From NCBI RefSeq assembly GCF_000317245.1, contig NZ_AJLJ01000064.1, forward strand, positions 1 to 64,000: a DNA stretch of 64,000 nt. The letters run 5' to 3'. Numbering within the stretch: position 1 is the first letter of the stretch; the number at the start of each line of letters is the position of its first letter. This stretch comes from Fischerella muscicola SAG 1427-1 = PCC 73103 (GTDB taxonomy: Bacteria > Cyanobacteriota > Cyanobacteriia > Cyanobacteriales > Nostocaceae). The position numbers and the translations under genes are program-made. This document shows, one piece after another, positions 9,404-18,847 of this stretch. The notes below the pieces were generated by a model that was given only the letters and a program-made list of their open reading frames with translations, did no database searches and had not been told where the DNA came from.

Positions 9404-10625
9404 GTGGTTATGCGATTTTCCCAACTACCCAGGTCTATTCGACAACTCGGAACCCATGTATTAGCCGTAATTTTAGGAGTTGTACTAACTGTTGGCACTC
9501 TCCAAGTGTCACCTTCTCAAGCTGACCCAGCACCTAAGCCAGTTACAAATGACACACCACAACTTATTGCTCAAAAGCAATCACCCTCAACAGCAGCTAT
9601 TGGTAACAGCAGCTTTGTGACTGCGGCGGTGAATCGTGTGGGTGCAGCTGTAGTGCGAATTGATACTGAGCGTACAGTTACCCGTCGTCTCCCAGAGTTT
9701 TATGACGACCCATTCTTCCGCAGGTTTTTTGGTGAAAGTTTCCCCCCAACAATTACCCCCGGAACAATTACGCGGTTTGGGTTCTGGTTTCATTATTGAC
9801 AAAAGTGGCTTTGTTATGACCAATGCCCATGTAGTCGATAATGCTGATAAAGTCACAGTCCGCCTTAAAGATGGACGTACTTTTGAGGGCAAAGTCCAAG
9901 GTGTGGATGAAGTCACCGATTTGGCTATAGTTAAGATTAACGCTGGTGGTAATTTGCCTGTAGCGCCTTTGGGTTCTTCTTCTAATGTCCAAGTAGGAGA
10001 CTGGGCGATCGCAGTTGGTAATCCTTTAGGATTTGACAATACCGTTACTTTGGGAATTGTCAGCACCCTCAGACGTTCTAGCGCTCAAGTTGGTATCCCT
10101 GACAAGCGCTTGGATTTTATTCAAACAGATGCTGCAATTAACCCTGGAAACTCTGGGGGCCCGTTATTAAATGACCGCGGCGAAGTCATCGGTATTAACA
10201 CAGCAATTCGTGCTGATGCCATGGGGATTGGTTTTGCTATTCCCATCGACAAAGCCAAACAAATCACGGCTCAACTGCAAAGTGGTGGTAAAGTAGCTCA
10301 TCCTTACTTGGGTGTGCAAATGGTTACTCTCACATCCCAGTTAGCTAAAGAAAGCAACAATGACCCCAATTCTCAGTTCCTGATTCCAGAAGTGAACGGG
10401 GTTTTGGTCATGCGGGTTTTACCTAATTCTCCAGCTGCTACAGCAGGTATCCGACGCGGAGATGTGATCACCCAAATCGATGGACAAGCAATTACTAGTG
10501 CTGAACAGCTGCAAAATCTTGTAGAAGACACTCGCATTGGCCAGGTGTTACAGGTGAAAGTTCAACGCGGAAGTCAGACACTGCAATTATCAGTACGCAC
10601 AGCGGAATTAAAGGGCGCTTCGTAA
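9404..10625 (+). pseudogene. htrA: HtrA/Deg-family serine protease interrupted by a frameshift
   Basis: Two overlapping frames together make one ~406-residue periplasmic HtrA protease. The first (9404 to 9799) has a signal peptide and FYDDPFFRRFFGESFP, then runs into nonsense and a stop. The second supplies QQLPPEQLRGLGSGFIIDK and everything after it. Removing one C from the six-C run at 9742-9747 restores a continuous frame. The second part keeps the catalytic triad (TNAHVVD, TDLAIVKI, GNSGGPL) and a C-terminal PDZ domain (GVLVMRVLPNSPAATAGIRRG). All other residues look intact and under selection. A sequencing error or a very recent mutation is therefore likelier than an old pseudogene. It would degrade misfolded envelope proteins. 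Confidence 0.85.
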
Positions 10626-10646
10626 TTAGTGATTTGGTAACTTATT

Positions 10647-10701
10647 GTAGAGACGTGCCAATAGCGCTGTAGCGCATGGCTTCGCTAAGGCACGTTTCTA
10701 C
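10647..10701. repeat. Stem-loop repeat, copy 1 (AATAGCGCTGT core)
   Basis: Outer arms GTAGAGACGTGCC and GGCACGTTTCTAC enclose a 29-base core that starts AATAGCGCTGT and ends GGCTTCGCTAA. The core recurs with one mismatch at 31371-31399, where the outer arms differ but still pair. It may act as a terminator for the HtrA gene, although no T-tract follows. Confidence 0.75.
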
Positions 10702-10744
10702 ATTGATTTTCCAGACAACGAACTACAAACAACTGGCAACTAAT

Positions 10745-11125
10745 TTATTTTTTTGCCAAAAACTGACGCAAACTTAGTAAATTCAAACTTTGTCCTAAAG
10801 CAAGTGGCAAAATTGAGATTCCTTCTAGGCGAGATTGTACCCAACCTTCTCCCCAGTACCATTCGTGAAAACCATCAATTCCCTGACTCAGAATTAAGCG
10901 CAGACGATTGGAATCTGCGACATCGACTTGATGATGAATTGCGACTGGCCCGAATCGAGTTGTAAACTGAAGTCCTGGATGTAATTGTTCTGGCATTCCG
11001 GTGGGAAGATGACCAGATAGTAGCCATTTTTCTAGTTGTACAGGACGCAGCAGACTATCACTAATAGCAGTTGCTGGTGCTTCTATTTCTATCCTGAGTT
11101 GAGTTTTTTGAAAATTACCTAGCAT
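10745..11125 (-). CDS. SRPBCC (START-like) fold protein
   Basis: This 126-residue protein starts MLGNFQKTQLRIEIEAPATA and contains LLRPVQLEKWLL, HPGLQFTTRFGPVAIHHQV and GFHEWYWGEGWVQSRLEG. This is the pattern of the SRPBCC/polyketide-cyclase helix-grip fold, a cavity for small hydrophobic ligands. The ligand is unknown. It converges on the HtrA gene across a stem-loop repeat. The fold call rests on overall pattern, not on catalytic residues. Confidence 0.65.
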   Translation of the reverse strand: MLGNFQKTQLRIEIEAPATAISDSLLRPVQLEKWLLSGHLPTGMPEQLHPGLQFTTRFGPVAIHHQVDVADSNRLRLILSQGIDGFHEWYWGEGWVQSRLEGISILPLALGQSLNLLSLRQFLAKK

Positions 11126-11380
11126 TTGTTGACGCGATCGCTTTTTCTTTTAGTATGACAAAGACTTGAGATGAGCAGTATTAAATGCATCTGACACCGA
11201 TAGCGATCGCAAACTAAGAAACTTCCAAAGCAAAAATATCGGCGTTGCAAGGGAGAGGGGAAAGCCGCTTGTAGTTGTTACGGTTATTGTCATCCTTGTT
11301 TCCTAATATTTAGTCACTTTTGAGCAAGCTATGAATTTAAAATAAAGAAAGTAAAATTGTAAAGAAATGTAAGGATTTTC

Positions 11381-12286
11381 ATGGCGGATCAATTAATTCG
11401 CGCTACAGCAGCCGATGGTGGAATTCGTGCAGTCGGTGCAATCACTACTCGTCTGACAGAAGAAGCACGCCAGCGCCATCAGATGTCTTATGTAGCAACA
11501 GCTGCCTTGGGTCGGACTATGACAGCTGGCTTGTTGATGGCATCCAGCATGAAACGAACTGGCTCTAGAGTCAATATCCGAGTCAAAGGTGATGGCCCTT
11601 TGGGTGGTATACTCATAGATGCAGGTCTAGATGGCACAGTACGTGGTTATGTAGGCAACCCGGTGGTGGAACTACCCCCCAATGCTCAAGGCAAGTTAGA
11701 TGTCGGTGGTGCAGTTGGTGATGGCTTCCTTTATGTAGTACGCGATATTGGTTACGGCTACCCCTACTCTAGTACAGTTGAATTGATTTCTGGTGAAATC
11801 GGAGATGACGTGGCTCATTACCTGGTGACATCAGAACAGACGCCTTCGGCGCTAGTATTAGGTGTATTTGTAGAACCAAATGGAGTAACGGCAGCAGGTG
11901 GTCTACTAGTGCAAGTTTTGCCGAAAGCAGCTAGGGATGAAGCTTTAATAGAAACATTAGAATCACGAGTTGCAGCTTTAAGCGGGTTTACGCCTCTTTT
12001 GCAAGCTGGTAAATCTTTAACAGAAATTTTTCAAGATTTGCTGGGAGATATGGGAGTATCATTATTTCCCGAAACTCAAATCCTACGCTTCCACTGTGGT
12101 TGCTCTTTTGATCGGGTTTTAGGAGCGCTAAAAATGTTGGGAGAAGCAGAACTACAAGACATGATTATAAAAGATGATGGCGCAGAGGCAACTTGTGATT
12201 TTTGTGGCACAGTTTACCAGGCAAGTAGCGACCATTTAGCTCAATTAATCGTTGATTTGCAAGCAGAATCATCTGCTAGAAGATAA
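11381..12286 (+). CDS. hslO: Redox-regulated chaperone Hsp33
   Basis: At 301 residues this has the standard Hsp33 length. The N-terminal domain opens DQLIRATAADGGIRAVGAIT and contains VKGDGPLGGILIDAG. The C-terminal zinc switch is complete: CGC in FHCGCSFDRVLGAL and CDFC in TCDFCGTVYQ, giving the CxC and CxxC ligands. These cysteines release zinc and form disulfides under oxidative stress, which turns on holdase activity for unfolding proteins in the cytoplasm. The start at 11381 follows AAGGATTTTC, a modest ribosome-binding site. It appears to be monocistronic. Confidence 0.95.
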   Translation: MADQLIRATAADGGIRAVGAITTRLTEEARQRHQMSYVATAALGRTMTAGLLMASSMKRTGSRVNIRVKGDGPLGGILIDAGLDGTVRGYVGNPVVELPPNAQGKLDVGGAVGDGFLYVVRDIGYGYPYSSTVELISGEIGDDVAHYLVTSEQTPSALVLGVFVEPNGVTAAGGLLVQVLPKAARDEALIETLESRVAALSGFTPLLQAGKSLTEIFQDLLGDMGVSLFPETQILRFHCGCSFDRVLGALKMLGEAELQDMIIKDDGAEATCDFCGTVYQASSDHLAQLIVDLQAESSARR

Positions 12287-12440
12287 GAGTATAAAATCAT
12301 GCTGGATTTGGAGGGTAGTAATGATATCCATGGAGATAGAACGATGCAAGAGGTAGATTTTTCTTGGTGAGAAAGTTACCATGGCAACAGCATAGTTGCG
12401 ATTCAGAGCAAATCGCTATTAAAATACTTTGGTGTGAGAG

Positions 12441-14474
12441 ATGACAGAACGGGATATTCCAGAAAGTTGGTCACTAGGCAAAGCCAGAGAGCCAGATATC
12501 ACAACAAGATTATCCCGCTCAGGGCAATTAAATGAGACTAAAATGTCTGGTGTACCACCTGCCGACTCTAGCTCCAAGTCTGTGAAGCAGTCAAAACCAA
12601 ACACTTATGAACAACTACCTCCCAGTGGTCGTGGTTCTGGAAAAGTGCCACGCTGGTTAAAAAGCTGGGTTTTGTGGGCGCTATTGTTAACATTAGTACC
12701 CGGAAGTATAGCATTTCTGGCAACATCAATGCTGTTAAAGTTGCCATCTGCCCCGAATTGTCCGTCTATTTTTTGGCCTTTGGCTAGTGCGTCAGTACGC
12801 TTACATTGCGCTCAACTAGCTGCTTCTAAGCAAACTGTCAAAGATTTATTGCAAGCGATCGCTCTGGTGAAGCAATTACCACAAGGCCATCCTTTACGAT
12901 CAGAAATAGACCGTTTCCTAGAACAATGGTCACGGGATATTTTAAAGTTAGCTGACGAAAATTTCCAACAAGGCAAATTAGAAGAAGCGATCGCCACTGC
13001 AAGACAAATCCCTGAAGACATGGCTGCTCATCAATTGGTCAAAGACCAAATTGCCAAGTGGGAGGAAACTTGGTCAGAAGCAGAAGGAATTTACCAACAA
13101 GCAGAAAATGAAATGCGCGAACAACACTGGCACGACGCATTTATGGCAGCTGCTAAATTATTACGAGTAGATAATAAATATTGGTCAAGTATTAAATATG
13201 ACCAATTAAATAGATTGATCACGACCGCACGGGAAGATGGCGATAAACTGGCAAAAGCGGAAAATCTTGCCCAAAGCGGTAACATAGATAATTTACTCAA
13301 AGCGATTAAAATTGCAGAGTCAATACAAAAGGAAAGTTACGTTTACCAAAAGGCTCAAGAAGCAATCCCCAAATTTGGGCGCACAATGCTAGATTTGGCA
13401 CAGAAAAGACTAGATAATCGTGAAGCCGATGAAGCCATCTCTATTGCTCAACAAATTCCTCTAAGTACAGGGCTACAGTCAGAGACAGAAGACTTTGTTG
13501 CGATCGCAGAAGCCCAAAGAAATGCTTGGATTGGTAATGTTGCAGGTTTAGAGACAGCAATTAGCCAAGCTCAACAAATTGATCCATCGAGAGCAGTCTA
13601 TGACAAAGCACAACAGTTAATTGCACGTTGGCAACTAGAAATTGAAGATGTCTCTAAACTCGAAAAAGCAAGGGAAATCGCAAGTCAAGGAACAATCAAC
13701 GATTTAACAGCAGCTATTGCAGAAGCACAACAAGTTCCCGAAAACAACCCGCGTGGGGAAGAAGCAAGAGCAGAAATCAATGGTTGGGTTGCTCAAATAC
13801 AGACAATCGAAGATAGACCTTATTTAGAACGCGCTGAAGAGATCGCTTTGTTAGAAGATATTAACTCTTTGGGTGCGGCGATCGCTGAAGCTAACCAAAT
13901 TCGTCGAGGACGGGCATTATATAGAGAAGCACGCAGGAAAATAGTCATTTGGACGGCGAAGATAGAGCGTATAGAAGACCAACCTTATTTAGATCAAGCG
14001 CGAGAACTAGCAAGGAGTGGGAATCTTCCCGCCGCTATTAACGTTGCTCAACAAATACCTTCAGGTAGGGCGCTATCTGGTGAAGCGCAAGCCGCTATAG
14101 ATGATTGGCGATCGCAAATTCGCGCCCGAGAAAACTGGAATAAAGCGCGAGAAGTGGCATTAACTGGTACTCCCCAAGCTCTGGCAGAGGCAATTAGATT
14201 AGCTAATCGAGTGCCTCGTAGTAATATTTTAAGTAGTGATGCAAGCATTGGGATCGATCAATGGAGTCAGCAATTATTGGATATAGCACGCTCTCAAGGT
14301 GAGTCTGATATTCCTAGAGCGATCGAAACAGCCAAGCTAATTCCCCGCAATTCGGCTGTTTACAATGCTGCACAAGAACAAATTCGTAGTTGGCGCGAAT
14401 TTCTCAATCCTACACCTGCACCAGAGCAACAATTTGACCCATTATTGCCAAATAGGTTTCAACCACAACAATAA
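12441..14474 (+). CDS. Large membrane-anchored helical-repeat protein, function unknown
   Basis: The protein has 677 residues. About 70 polar N-terminal residues precede one membrane segment (residues ~72-99, WLKSWVLWALLLTLVPGSI). The remaining ~575 residues are helical and built from loosely repeated units of ~55-65 residues with the pattern AREIA..G....AI.EAQQIP, for example AQQIPLSTG, AQQIDPSRA, AQQVPENNP, ANQIRRGRA and AQQIPSGRA. These look like TPR- or coiled-coil-like scaffolding repeats. Topology would put the repeats in the periplasm. Similar proteins occur across cyanobacteria without a known role. A scaffold for other envelope proteins is the most that can be inferred. Confidence 0.75.
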   Translation: MTERDIPESWSLGKAREPDITTRLSRSGQLNETKMSGVPPADSSSKSVKQSKPNTYEQLPPSGRGSGKVPRWLKSWVLWALLLTLVPGSIAFLATSMLLKLPSAPNCPSIFWPLASASVRLHCAQLAASKQTVKDLLQAIALVKQLPQGHPLRSEIDRFLEQWSRDILKLADENFQQGKLEEAIATARQIPEDMAAHQLVKDQIAKWEETWSEAEGIYQQAENEMREQHWHDAFMAAAKLLRVDNKYWSSIKYDQLNRLITTAREDGDKLAKAENLAQSGNIDNLLKAIKIAESIQKESYVYQKAQEAIPKFGRTMLDLAQKRLDNREADEAISIAQQIPLSTGLQSETEDFVAIAEAQRNAWIGNVAGLETAISQAQQIDPSRAVYDKAQQLIARWQLEIEDVSKLEKAREIASQGTINDLTAAIAEAQQVPENNPRGEEARAEINGWVAQIQTIEDRPYLERAEEIALLEDINSLGAAIAEANQIRRGRALYREARRKIVIWTAKIERIEDQPYLDQARELARSGNLPAAINVAQQIPSGRALSGEAQAAIDDWRSQIRARENWNKAREVALTGTPQALAEAIRLANRVPRSNILSSDASIGIDQWSQQLLDIARSQGESDIPRAIETAKLIPRNSAVYNAAQEQIRSWREFLNPTPAPEQQFDPLLPNRFQPQQ

Positions 14475-14879
14475 TCGAAATTCTCTATGGGTGTAGGACT
14501 GGAATGAAAAATTATTTCGCTGACACCCTCACATCCCCATACCCCTATACCCTTTTTCAGTGAAATCAGAAATCTAACATAATTCGGTTGAATTCATACA
14601 TACATGTTATAAAAATGATTTAATTGCTATTTAGACAATTTAAAAACTTCCCTGCCAACTTTGAATTAGGCACGGATTATTTAATTATGAGCTATGATTT
14701 TTCACTGGAAAGTAATAATATGACCAAGGATTTATTCTCGTCCCACCTGGTCGGGGAAACTTATGCGGCAACAAATTAAAATTGCTTGCAGAATTACCTA
14801 TTATACTTTGGTTGTGAAATATAGCCTGCCACTAGCTGCAATATCAATAAATTTCTTGAATTTTTATATAGAGGCAATA
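14475..14879. other. Intergenic region upstream of the NYN gene
   Basis: This AT-rich 405-base gap contains a CCATACCCCTATACCC low-complexity patch near 14530. A 30-codon open frame runs from the ATG at 14687 to the TAA at 14777-14779 and begins MSYDFSLESNN. It is too short and too poorly supported to call as a gene, although it could be a leader peptide for the gene that follows. Confidence 0.4.
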
Positions 14880-15542
14880 ATGACTAACATTACTAACTTT
14901 AATAAAAAAAACAATCAAAATCAAGCATTGCGGCATCAATCCTCATATCATGAACAAAATCTTACCCAGGGAGATAATCAAGATACAGACATTGAAATAC
15001 CAGACTTTTCGGAAGAAAGTGCTATTTGTAACATTTCAAATCGCGGTCGTATAGTTGTTTTGATTGATGGTTCTAACCTTTTTTATGCAGCTTTGCAATT
15101 AGGGATTGAAATTGATTACTCCAAACTACTGTCTCATCTCGCAAAAGGCGGTAAATTGCTGCGTGCTTTCTTTTATAGTGGAGTTGACCGCACCAACGAC
15201 AAACAACAGGGTTTTTTGCTATGGATGCGTCGCAATGGATATCGTGTTGTAACCAAAGATGTAGTTCAGTTTCCTGACGGCTCTAAAAAAGCCAATTTAG
15301 AGGTAGAAATTGCTGTAGACATGCTAACTTTGGCTTCCTATTGCGACACTGTGGTTTTAGTGAGTGGAGATGGAGATTTAGCTTACGCTGTCAATGCAGT
15401 TTCCTATAAAGGCGTGAGAGTAGAAATTGTCAGTCTGCACTCAATGACTAGCGAAAGTCTAATTAACTACGCCGACTGTTTTATTGATCTCGATAGCATC
15501 AAAGAAGAAATTCAAAAAGTTTCTAATACTAGTTATATGTAG
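14880..15542 (+). CDS. LabA-like NYN domain protein
   Basis: The start at 14880 is chosen because GAGG stands five bases upstream; the longer frame from 14763 adds an unlikely hydrophobic stretch. The 220-residue protein has a polar N-terminal tail and then a NYN (DUF88) domain. Its acidic metal-binding residues lie in VVLIDGSNLFYA, KANLEVEIAVDML and VLVSGDGDLAYAVNAV, as in PIN-like RNases. LabA and its relatives in cyanobacteria influence circadian output and negative feedback on gene expression; RNA cleavage is assumed from the fold. Nothing next to it points to a specific pathway. Confidence 0.88.
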   Translation: MTNITNFNKKNNQNQALRHQSSYHEQNLTQGDNQDTDIEIPDFSEESAICNISNRGRIVVLIDGSNLFYAALQLGIEIDYSKLLSHLAKGGKLLRAFFYSGVDRTNDKQQGFLLWMRRNGYRVVTKDVVQFPDGSKKANLEVEIAVDMLTLASYCDTVVLVSGDGDLAYAVNAVSYKGVRVEIVSLHSMTSESLINYADCFIDLDSIKEEIQKVSNTSYM

Positions 15543-15548
15543 TAATTA

Positions 15549-15576
15549 GTAGAGACGCGATTCATCGCGTCTGTAC
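15549..15576. repeat. Palindromic repeat GACGCG..CGCGTC, copy 1
   Basis: GTAGAGACGCGAT and ATCGCGTCTGTAC flank a two-base TC centre between convergent genes, followed by ACAATAGTCATTAG of STRR type. Other members lie at 24345, 39925, 47077 and 57136. With no clear T-tract it is a repeat first and only possibly a bidirectional terminator. Confidence 0.75.
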
Positions 15577-15605
15577 AATAGTCATTAGTTTTTCTCCCTT
15601 ATCTC

Positions 15606-16610
15606 CTATTTCGTCTGAAAAATATTCTGTACCATTTTTTTATCTGTATTTGCAGCAGCTTTGTCCAGTTCTGCAATCTCATTAGAGTTGAGTAACCAAT
15701 CTAAAGCACCAATATTATCTTGCGCCTGTTCTGCACTCTTGGCTCCTGGGATGGGAATGGCTCCTTTGCACATGCACCAGTTAAGAGCTACTTGAGACAT
15801 GGTTTTATTTCGAGATTGAGCGATCGCTCGCAAACACTCTAAGAGCGATCGCACTCCTGGTAATAACTGTCGAAACAATAGTCCTCGAATACCTTTGGGA
15901 AACGGGCCTTGCTCAGAATATTTACCTGTTAATATTCCTAACGCCAAAGGACTGTAAGCAATTAATTTAATCCCTAGTTCGTCACAAACCTCTTTAATCC
16001 CCAATTGAGTTACAGGATAAGTAGATAGTAATGAGTATTGAACTTGCAGAGTCGCAATTGGTATTCCTCGCTCTGCAAATTTTTTATGTACCTGTTTGAG
16101 TCGTTTCGAGCCGAAATTAGATAAACCTACTCCTTTCACCAAACCTTGTTCGTAGAGATCTCCTAAACCATTCAACAGCGCTTTTTCTTGCCAAGGAGCA
16201 TAGTTAGCTGTAGACCAGTGCATTTGTACCAAATCTACATTTCTTCCCAAGCGTTGAGCAGATGCTTGACAAGCTCGCACCATCGACTGGCGTGTCAATC
16301 TCCAAGGATAAGCAGCAAGTTTAGTCGCAATGCAAATATTTTCTTTATTTATATCTTGATATTCTTGAGTAAATTTTCCCAAAAGTAACTCACTACGACC
16401 ATTTAATTTCCCCGTTCCGTAAGAGTCACCCGTATCAAACAAAGTCACACCATTACTCACGCAAAGGTCAAAGACTGCTTGCAAGTGGTGATCCATACTT
16501 TCATCGTATCCCCACAGTAGCCGATTGCCCCATGCCCAAGTTCCACAACCCATTGTTGGCAGAAAAAGTTTTTGGCTATGCATGTTACAGTTATCAGTTC
16601 CAAAATTCAT
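15606..16610 (-). CDS. Aldo/keto reductase
   Basis: This is a (beta/alpha)8 NADPH-dependent oxidoreductase. Visible marks are MGCGTWAWGNRLLWGYD near the start, TLFDTGDSYGTGK with the catalytic Asp/Tyr pair, ICIATKLAAYPW with the active-site Lys, LVQMHWS with the His, and IPIPGAKSAEQAQDNIGAL near the C-terminus. I use the ATG at 16608-16610; ATG 16583 is also possible and would start right before the conserved core, while the longest frame needs TTG. The substrate is unknown; cyanobacterial relatives reduce various aldehydes and ketones. It converges on the NYN gene. Confidence 0.9.
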   Translation of the reverse strand: MNFGTDNCNMHSQKLFLPTMGCGTWAWGNRLLWGYDESMDHHLQAVFDLCVSNGVTLFDTGDSYGTGKLNGRSELLLGKFTQEYQDINKENICIATKLAAYPWRLTRQSMVRACQASAQRLGRNVDLVQMHWSTANYAPWQEKALLNGLGDLYEQGLVKGVGLSNFGSKRLKQVHKKFAERGIPIATLQVQYSLLSTYPVTQLGIKEVCDELGIKLIAYSPLALGILTGKYSEQGPFPKGIRGLLFRQLLPGVRSLLECLRAIAQSRNKTMSQVALNWCMCKGAIPIPGAKSAEQAQDNIGALDWLLNSNEIAELDKAAANTDKKMVQNIFQTK

Positions 16611-16810
16611 TATTAAACAATTCAATACATTGGATAAACTTATCCCTGGATTAAGTATTTACCCTTTATGCGAAAGTGATACTAGGCACTAATGTGTTAA
16701 TTGCTGCGTCAATTCTTTCACTGTGCTAAGTCTGCTTCAGTTTCAAAATACAGGCAGTAACTCAATTCGCACGGAATGAACAACTACTGATTAACCAGTT
16801 CGTAGACACG

Positions 16811-18100
16811 ATGGCTAGTAAATTTCATCAACCAAGCAGACGATCGCACATGTGGGTAGATCAAAAATCACATAAACATCATAATTGGTGGCCGCTTGGT
16901 AGGCGATCGCTGAAATTTTTTCTCCCACTACTTTTTTTAATATCGTTCTTGACGGTATCTTTAGGCAACAACCTTAACTTTGCAACAGCACAGGTTCCTC
17001 GTCAGGAAATTCGTGGTGTGTGGATGACCAACAATGACTTTAACACCCTTAGAGATCGTGTCAAAGTCGAAAATGCCGTTAGTCAATTACGGGAGTTGAA
17101 CTTTAACACAATCTATCCTGTGGTGTGGAATTCTGGTTATGTCATGTATCCCAGCGCCGTAGCTAGACGCGAAGGTATTCAACCCTTTGTATTGCGAGGC
17201 TCAGACGGACATGATATCTTAGCAGACTTAATTAACCAAGCCCATCGCAAAGGACTACTTGCTATTCCCTGGTTTGAGTTTGGTTTTATGGCTCCCCAGA
17301 TGTCGGAACTAGCCATGAATCATCCAAATTGGTTTACCCAAAAGCGGGATGGTAGCCAAACTTCTATTAGTGCTGCGGGTGAGGTAATGTGGCTCAATCC
17401 CTTTCATCCAAAAGTCCAAGAGTTTATCACTAATCTTGTGGTGGAAATCGTCACTCAATACGATGTCGATGGTATTCAGTTTGACGACCACATGAGTTTA
17501 CCCCGCGAATTTGGCTACGATAAATACACAACTGCCTTGTATACCCAGGAAACTAAAAAAACTCCACCCAGTAATCCTGAAGATCCAGCATGGACGCGCT
17601 GGCGGGCAGATAAAATCACAGCCTTTATGGTACAACTCAATCAAGCTGTGAAAACCAGAAAACCTGGTGCAATTTTCTCTGTTTCTCCCAATTACTACGA
17701 CTTTGCTTATAAATTTCAGCTGCAAGATTGGCTAGCTTGGCTAGATCAAAATATTGTCGATGAGCTAATCATGCAAGTATATCGTTCCAATTTACAAAGT
17801 TTCGTCGCCAAGATTTCCCGTCCGGAAATTCAACTCTCACAACAAAAGATACCAACTGGCATTGGTATTATGACAGGGTTGCGAAATAATCCAGTACCAA
17901 TACAACAAATTAATTCTCAGGTGCGATCTGCCCAAGAACGCGGTTTGGGTGTAGCTTTCTTTTATTACGAAAGCCTGTGGGAATACGCACCCGAACCACC
18001 AGACAAGCGACAAGCTGCATTTAGAACTTTGTTTGTAAATCCTGCACTCCGCGCCAGAGTTGAACAACCATTAGAAGCTACAATCAACACTCAACAGTAA
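16811..18100 (+). CDS. Secreted GHL10 (glycosyl hydrolase-like 10) family protein
   Basis: This 429-residue protein has an Arg/His-rich N-terminus, a hydrophobic export segment (LKFFLPLLFLISFLTVSLG) and a cleavage-like ATAQ. The catalytic-type TIM barrel follows: EIRGVWMTNNDFNTL, NTIYPVVWNSGYVMYPS, HRKGLLAIPWFEFGFM, DGIQFDDHMSLP and WEYAPEPP. This is the glycosyl hydrolase-like 10 (DUF187) family, found in cyanobacterial and other envelopes and thought to act on glycans or peptidoglycan. The Asp pair in QFDDH and nearby Glu are candidate catalytic residues. It is separated by a repeat from a convergent Uma2 gene. Confidence 0.88.
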   Translation: MASKFHQPSRRSHMWVDQKSHKHHNWWPLGRRSLKFFLPLLFLISFLTVSLGNNLNFATAQVPRQEIRGVWMTNNDFNTLRDRVKVENAVSQLRELNFNTIYPVVWNSGYVMYPSAVARREGIQPFVLRGSDGHDILADLINQAHRKGLLAIPWFEFGFMAPQMSELAMNHPNWFTQKRDGSQTSISAAGEVMWLNPFHPKVQEFITNLVVEIVTQYDVDGIQFDDHMSLPREFGYDKYTTALYTQETKKTPPSNPEDPAWTRWRADKITAFMVQLNQAVKTRKPGAIFSVSPNYYDFAYKFQLQDWLAWLDQNIVDELIMQVYRSNLQSFVAKISRPEIQLSQQKIPTGIGIMTGLRNNPVPIQQINSQVRSAQERGLGVAFFYYESLWEYAPEPPDKRQAAFRTLFVNPALRARVEQPLEATINTQQ

Positions 18101-18102
18101 AC

Positions 18103-18173
18103 AGTTATCAGTGATCAGTTATCAGTCAAAATTTTATACCTGTTAACTGATAACTGATAACTGATAACTGGTT
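18103..18173. repeat. CAGTTATCAGT / ACTGATAACTG repeat pair
   Basis: Tandem TTATCAGT units on the left and ACTGATAACTGATAACTG units on the right are complementary, so the stretch can fold into a long imperfect hairpin between two convergent genes. The same units occur near 40685, 40825, 46010 and 51650. It is one of the interspersed short repeat families of the window. Confidence 0.7.
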
Positions 18174-18186
18174 ACTCGCGATCGCC

Positions 18187-18807
18187 CTACTCTTCCCCTC
18201 TCCCAGCTAGAAAAACTTGTTGAGCAGTTAGATTTAATTCTGGAAATGTTGGTGATACTATGCGATCGCTGTTCTTAAACTGAGTGACAGTGTACTCACC
18301 TTCAACCAAGGAATAGACCGATATAGTTGGTTGTCTAGGATTGCCAATAAATCGCTTACCGCCTAAAGCTAAATAATCTACAATCCAGTATTCTGATATT
18401 CCAATTTCTTCATATTTACCTAATTTTGTAAAATAATCATCACGCCAGTTAGTACTAACTACTTCAATCACTAAAGGGATTGATGATCCGTAAATTACAG
18501 TTGATTCCCTTTCCCAAAGCGGTTCATTTTGTAGTTGCGCTTGGTTAACAATTAGTATATCTGGTGAGTAAGCAGACTCGCTTTGTTGAGATTTAACTAA
18601 TGCTGTTTTTGGTATGAGATAGGGGAGCTTTGATTGATAGCATTGAACACCCAGCTGTATTGATAAAAATCCTATAACCTCTTCATGACCTCCTAGCGGC
18701 TGTGGCATTTTAATAATTACTCCATCATGCAATTCATAGCGTCCCTCATTAGGCTTCCACTCTACAAATTCTTCAAACGTCAAGAGTTTTGGTAAAGCTT
18801 GTGTCAT
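18187..18807 (-). CDS. Uma2 family (DUF820) nuclease-like protein
   Basis: This 206-residue protein has the PD-(D/E)xK fold pattern of the Uma2 family: LTFEEFVEWKPNEGRYEL, then SPDILIV with the acidic residue, LVIEVVST with the E-x-V motif, and a later Tyr/Trp-rich ISEYWIVD segment. These proteins are very abundant in filamentous cyanobacteria, often as tens of paralogs. They have a restriction-endonuclease-like fold, but no verified function is known to me. An ACCTCCTGA stretch just upstream of the start (AGGAGGT on the coding strand) gives a strong ribosome-binding site. Confidence 0.9.
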   Translation of the reverse strand: MTQALPKLLTFEEFVEWKPNEGRYELHDGVIIKMPQPLGGHEEVIGFLSIQLGVQCYQSKLPYLIPKTALVKSQQSESAYSPDILIVNQAQLQNEPLWERESTVIYGSSIPLVIEVVSTNWRDDYFTKLGKYEEIGISEYWIVDYLALGGKRFIGNPRQPTISVYSLVEGEYTVTQFKNSDRIVSPTFPELNLTAQQVFLAGRGEE

Positions 18808-18847
18808 TTTTACCTCCTGATTACGCGTTCATGCAGTGTGCCGTAAT

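Noticed and set aside
12299-12370. A 23-codon frame between hslO and the large repeat protein
   Set aside because: Too short, no convincing ribosome-binding site and no recognisable features.
18187-18807. Uma2 gene as a sign of a mobile element or restriction system
   Set aside because: These genes are scattered in large numbers through filamentous cyanobacterial genomes, and no methylase or transposase is adjacent.
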